The notes under the pieces: generated by a model
Told to the model about the DNA's origin: nothing
Databases searched by the model: none
Seen by the model: the letters and a program-made list of their open reading frames with translations, nothing else
Shown: positions 30,557-32,951 of the stretch, in pieces
Layout: each line of letters opens with the position of its first letter
Numbering within the stretch: the first letter of the stretch is position 1
Translations under genes and position numbers: made by a program
NCBI GenBank assembly: GCA_003223245.1
Contig: QHYI01000141.1
Coordinates: 1-32,951 of the forward strand
Source of the DNA: Acidobacteriota bacterium
GTDB taxonomy: Bacteria; Acidobacteriota; Terriglobia; Acidiferrales; UBA7541
Direction: 5' to 3'
DNA length: 32,951 nucleotides

Positions 30557-32146
30557 ATGTGCAGCTGGGGCGAACCCGAAAACTTCCTTTGGCTTGCTGT
30601 TCGCAGACTCAGACGCCTCTACCTGTGTAGTGTTGGGCTCTTGGTTCTCGCAAACGTCAGCTTTGGCCAGCTCAATCGCATAGAAATTGCGGCTAACCTG
30701 TTGGATCAGGGGCAAGTAGGACAGGCAGAGGCGGAAGCGCGCAAGGCATTGAACAATCCGTCCACACGGGCGCTGGCTCTGGCAATGCTCGGGACGATTC
30801 GCTTGCAGGAGCGCAAATACAAGGAAAGCGCACGCTTCCTGACGCAAGCTCTAGCGCTTAATTCTCTGCTGGTCGGCGCCCGAACGAGTTTGGGAAACGC
30901 TTACTTGCTCCAGGGGAAATTCGATCTGGCCCGAAAGAGTTTCCGGGAAGTCCTCCAGATGGACTCCGGTAACCTCAACGCGCGCTTTGGCTTGGCCAAG
31001 GTGGAGGCATCGCTCCAAAACTATCAGAAATCTCTGGAAGTAGCACAACCCATCGTGCCTCAACTGAGTGCGTCTGATGATGGCATCCTCCTTCTAGCCA
31101 CAGACTATGGAGGCCTAGGAAGAGCGGAAGAGCTAGCGAGTTTGGCGGGCTCCTGGAGGAATATCTCGGCTCCATCCGATGAATCGTCCCTCGAGTTTGC
31201 TAACGTTTTGGCGAAGTATCAAATGGCTGCCGAAGCGGAGAAGGTTCTTGAAGCCATGGAGACAAGAGCTAGGGACCACATGTCTTCCGCCTTGGCCTTG
31301 AAGCTTGGAGAAGCTTATTTTTCGCTGGGACAACTCGATCGGGCGGACGAGAGGTTCCAAGTCGCACTGAATATGGATCCCGCTTGCGGGGCCTGCGATC
31401 GGGATCTCGCTCAACTTGCGGAGCGACAAGGGAATACCGAGAAAGCTTTGGCGTATTTAGTCAAAGCCAAGCGAGAGGCTCCAGAGGATCCCGAGACGCT
31501 ATTCGAGTTCGGAAAGGTATGCCTACAGCGAAACCTGCTGGAGGACGCCTTGCCTGCTCTCGCGAAAGCGGCAACCTTGAAACCGGATCGCGATCCCTAC
31601 ATTTACGTACTAGCCTCTGCCAACGTTGCCAAGGGTAACTTATCCGCGGCGGCTTCGCTTATCGCCGGCCTTCTGCGGAAGCGTCCTCAGGATGCGATCC
31701 TGAACTATGCAATTGGTTCAGTGTACTACCTGCAGGGTAAGTACAGCGAAGCCGAGGCCGCCCTCAAAAGAAGCTTGCAGGCCCAAGCAGACCAAGTTGC
31801 CGCTTCCTACTACTTGGCCCTTACGTATGCGGCCATTGGTCGAGAAAACCAGGCTGTCTCAGTCTTTCGCGACCTCCTAAAGAACCATCCCGAGCATGCG
31901 CCTTCCTACGTCAAGCTGGGGGGCATTCTCTTGAGACAACATCAATATGACGAGGCACAGCAGCGTCTCGAACGTGCGGTCGCACTCGACCCGGAGTCCG
32001 TAGAAGGCCACTACCAGCTTGGCCTTTTACTGCGTCGCCTCGGCAGAATCACCGAATCGGAGAGTCAGTTTGCCGAGTCGCGTAGGCTGGAAGCGGAGCA
32101 TAGCGCACAGGCTGACACGCGCCTTCGGTTGCTGTTGCCAGATTAA
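30557..32146 (+). CDS. Secreted or membrane-anchored TPR-repeat protein
   Basis: I favour the ATG at 30557 (529 residues) over the TTG at 30539. An N-terminal hydrophobic segment (LYLCSVGLLVLANVSFG, about residues 21-37) ends in GQ and is probably a signal peptide. The rest is a solenoid of about ten or more tetratricopeptide repeats, for example ALAMLGTIRLQERKYKESAR, ARTSLGNAYLLQGKFDLARK, ILNYAIGSVYYLQGKYSEAE, AASYYLALTYAAIGRENQAV and APSYVKLGGILLRQHQYDEA. It ends 6 bp before the second CRTAC1-family gene. TPR-CRTAC1 neighbours recur in Acidobacteriota, and the TPR protein may act as a periplasmic scaffold for them; this is inference. Confidence 0.88.
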   Translation: MCSWGEPENFLWLAVRRLRRLYLCSVGLLVLANVSFGQLNRIEIAANLLDQGQVGQAEAEARKALNNPSTRALALAMLGTIRLQERKYKESARFLTQALALNSLLVGARTSLGNAYLLQGKFDLARKSFREVLQMDSGNLNARFGLAKVEASLQNYQKSLEVAQPIVPQLSASDDGILLLATDYGGLGRAEELASLAGSWRNISAPSDESSLEFANVLAKYQMAAEAEKVLEAMETRARDHMSSALALKLGEAYFSLGQLDRADERFQVALNMDPACGACDRDLAQLAERQGNTEKALAYLVKAKREAPEDPETLFEFGKVCLQRNLLEDALPALAKAATLKPDRDPYIYVLASANVAKGNLSAAASLIAGLLRKRPQDAILNYAIGSVYYLQGKYSEAEAALKRSLQAQADQVAASYYLALTYAAIGRENQAVSVFRDLLKNHPEHAPSYVKLGGILLRQHQYDEAQQRLERAVALDPESVEGHYQLGLLLRRLGRITESESQFAESRRLEAEHSAQADTRLRLLLPD

Positions 32147-32152
32147 ACGACG

Positions 32153-32951
32153 ATGTCAGATCATCGGTTTAAGCTGGAGAGTTCGCGAAGTTCCTCGAAG
32201 CTAACGCAAATCTCACGTCGCAATTTTCTCCGTCAACTTGCGAGCTTGGGCCCAGTTGTGCCTGCGTCTGTTCTGTTGACCGGACTCGCCGAATCGTTCG
32301 CCTCGCAAAGATCGCCGTTGTCCTCCTCCACACGGAAATCCGGAACCGGTTTCGAATCCACTACAGGTTTCGTTTTTACTGACGTCGCCGCTCGAGCCGG
32401 ATTGGGTCAGGCAAGCAACGTGTTCGGCGGCGTTACGCGCAAGCGGTACCTCCTGGAAGAAATTGGCTGCGGTCTTGCTTTTTTCGACTACGACAACGAT
32501 GGATGGCTGGATCTCTTCCTGGTTAATGGAACGAGATTCGAAGGCGTCTCCGGCGAACATCCGCCGACGAACTTTTTGTTTCGCAATAATCGCGATGGAT
32601 CCTTTACCGACGTAACGGAAAAAGCCGGACTGATTCGTTCAGGGTGGGGACAGGGCTGCTGCGTCGGAGACTATGACAACGACGGATATGATGATCTGGT
32701 CGTCACCTATTGGGGAGGAATCGTCCTCTACCATAACAACGGAGATGGAACCTTCACGGACGTTACGAAAAAGGCGGGCCTCGTGCAGAAGGGGCCACGA
32801 TGGAATACCGGCTGCTGCTTTGTGGATTACGACCGCGACGGCCTTCTCGACCTGTTTGTCGCGAACTACGTCAATTTCGATCCGCAAGCGGCTCCTCAGC
32901 CCGGTGACAACCAGTATTGCCGCTATTTTGGCTTGTCCGTCGGATGCGGAC
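32153..32951 (+). CDS. CRTAC1-family VCBS/FG-GAP repeat protein (5' part; runs off the right edge)
   Basis: The ATG at 32153 lies 6 bp after the TPR stop, so the two are co-transcribed. 266 codons are visible and the frame stays open to the edge. An N-terminal SRRNFLRQLASLGPV segment resembles a Tat signal. Repeats follow with DxDxDG loops: [32 protein letters not shown] and FVDYDRDGLLDLFVAN, joined by [15 protein letters not shown] and [16 protein letters not shown]. It is a close paralogue of the divergent 28666-30405 protein. The C-terminal ASPIC/UnbV domain, if present, lies outside the window. Confidence 0.9.
   Translation, partial: MSDHRFKLESSRSSSKLTQISRRNFLRQLASLGPVVPASVLLTGLAESFASQRSPLSSSTRKSGTGFESTTGFVFTDVAARAGLGQASNVFGGVTRKRYLLEEIGCGLAFFDYDNDGWLDLFLVNGTRFEGVSGEHPPTNFLFRNNRDGSFTDVTEKAGLIRSGWGQGCCVGDYDNDGYDDLVVTYWGGIVLYHNNGDGTFTDVTKKAGLVQKGPRWNTGCCFVDYDRDGLLDLFVANYVNFDPQAAPQPGDNQYCRYFGLSVGCG

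Overview
The window looks like soil Acidobacteriota (Terriglobia-like). The reasons are its moderately high GC, a very large Oar-type TonB-dependent receptor with a carboxypeptidase-regulatory-like N-terminus, a PadR regulator overlapping an acidobacterial-type duplicated permease (ADOP/MacB-like), CRTAC1-type VCBS-repeat proteins next to a TPR protein, DUF899, and many Tat or Sec signal peptides. The taxonomic call is inference; no rRNA or other marker gene is present.

Layout. 1-758 (-) is the start of a secreted protein with near-identical 89-residue Ig-like repeats. 1211-3427 holds a one-TM hypothetical protein and a secreted amidohydrolase. 4089-7803 is a plant-polysaccharide locus: a Tat-exported GH51 arabinofuranosidase divergent from a secreted GH39 xylosidase-like enzyme. 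7873-9940 is a graveyard of decayed small genes: a cold-shock protein, a DUF433 antitoxin, a short lysine/arginine-rich protein, a DUF899 fragment and half a tRNA. 10361-14335 (-) is the TonB receptor with its own terminator and a candidate promoter. 14850-17108 contains a beta-propeller remnant, a small secreted protein and a Tat/NHL-repeat protein. 17815-20094 holds a small secreted protein followed by an overlapping trio: ECF sigma factor, one-TM protein, secreted helical protein. 20263-22926 is a second decayed region: a ParB-like pseudogene, a receiver-like protein, AbiEi with a truncated AbiEii, tRNA-Ser(GCT) and a frameshifted tyrosine recombinase. 23046-26185 (-) is the PadR-ADOP pair. 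26324-28571 contains a carbon-nitrogen hydrolase fragment, an IS66 remnant, a GH51 remnant and an intact LacI regulator. 28666 to the end is CRTAC1 / TPR / CRTAC1.

The most informative observation is that the 3' junction of a convergent GH51-LacI pair occurs twice, in inverted orientation about 23 kb apart. At 4.1 kb the GH51 gene is intact and only the last ~30 codons of LacI remain. At 27.4 kb LacI is intact and only the frameshifted last ~92 codons of GH51 remain, cut by an IS66-type element. Both copies keep the same 16-bp 3'-3' overlap. A duplicated sugar-utilisation cassette therefore seems to have been divided between two loci by reciprocal loss. The surviving LacI may still control the distant GH51/GH39 pair and the TonB receptor; sequences of the LacI-operator form AANCGNTT lie upstream of both.

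I found no CRISPR array, rRNA, or clearly novel multi-gene defence system. The best candidates for undescribed biology are the sigma/one-TM/secreted operon, the split GH51-LacI cassette and the orphaned AbiEi next to tRNA-Ser.
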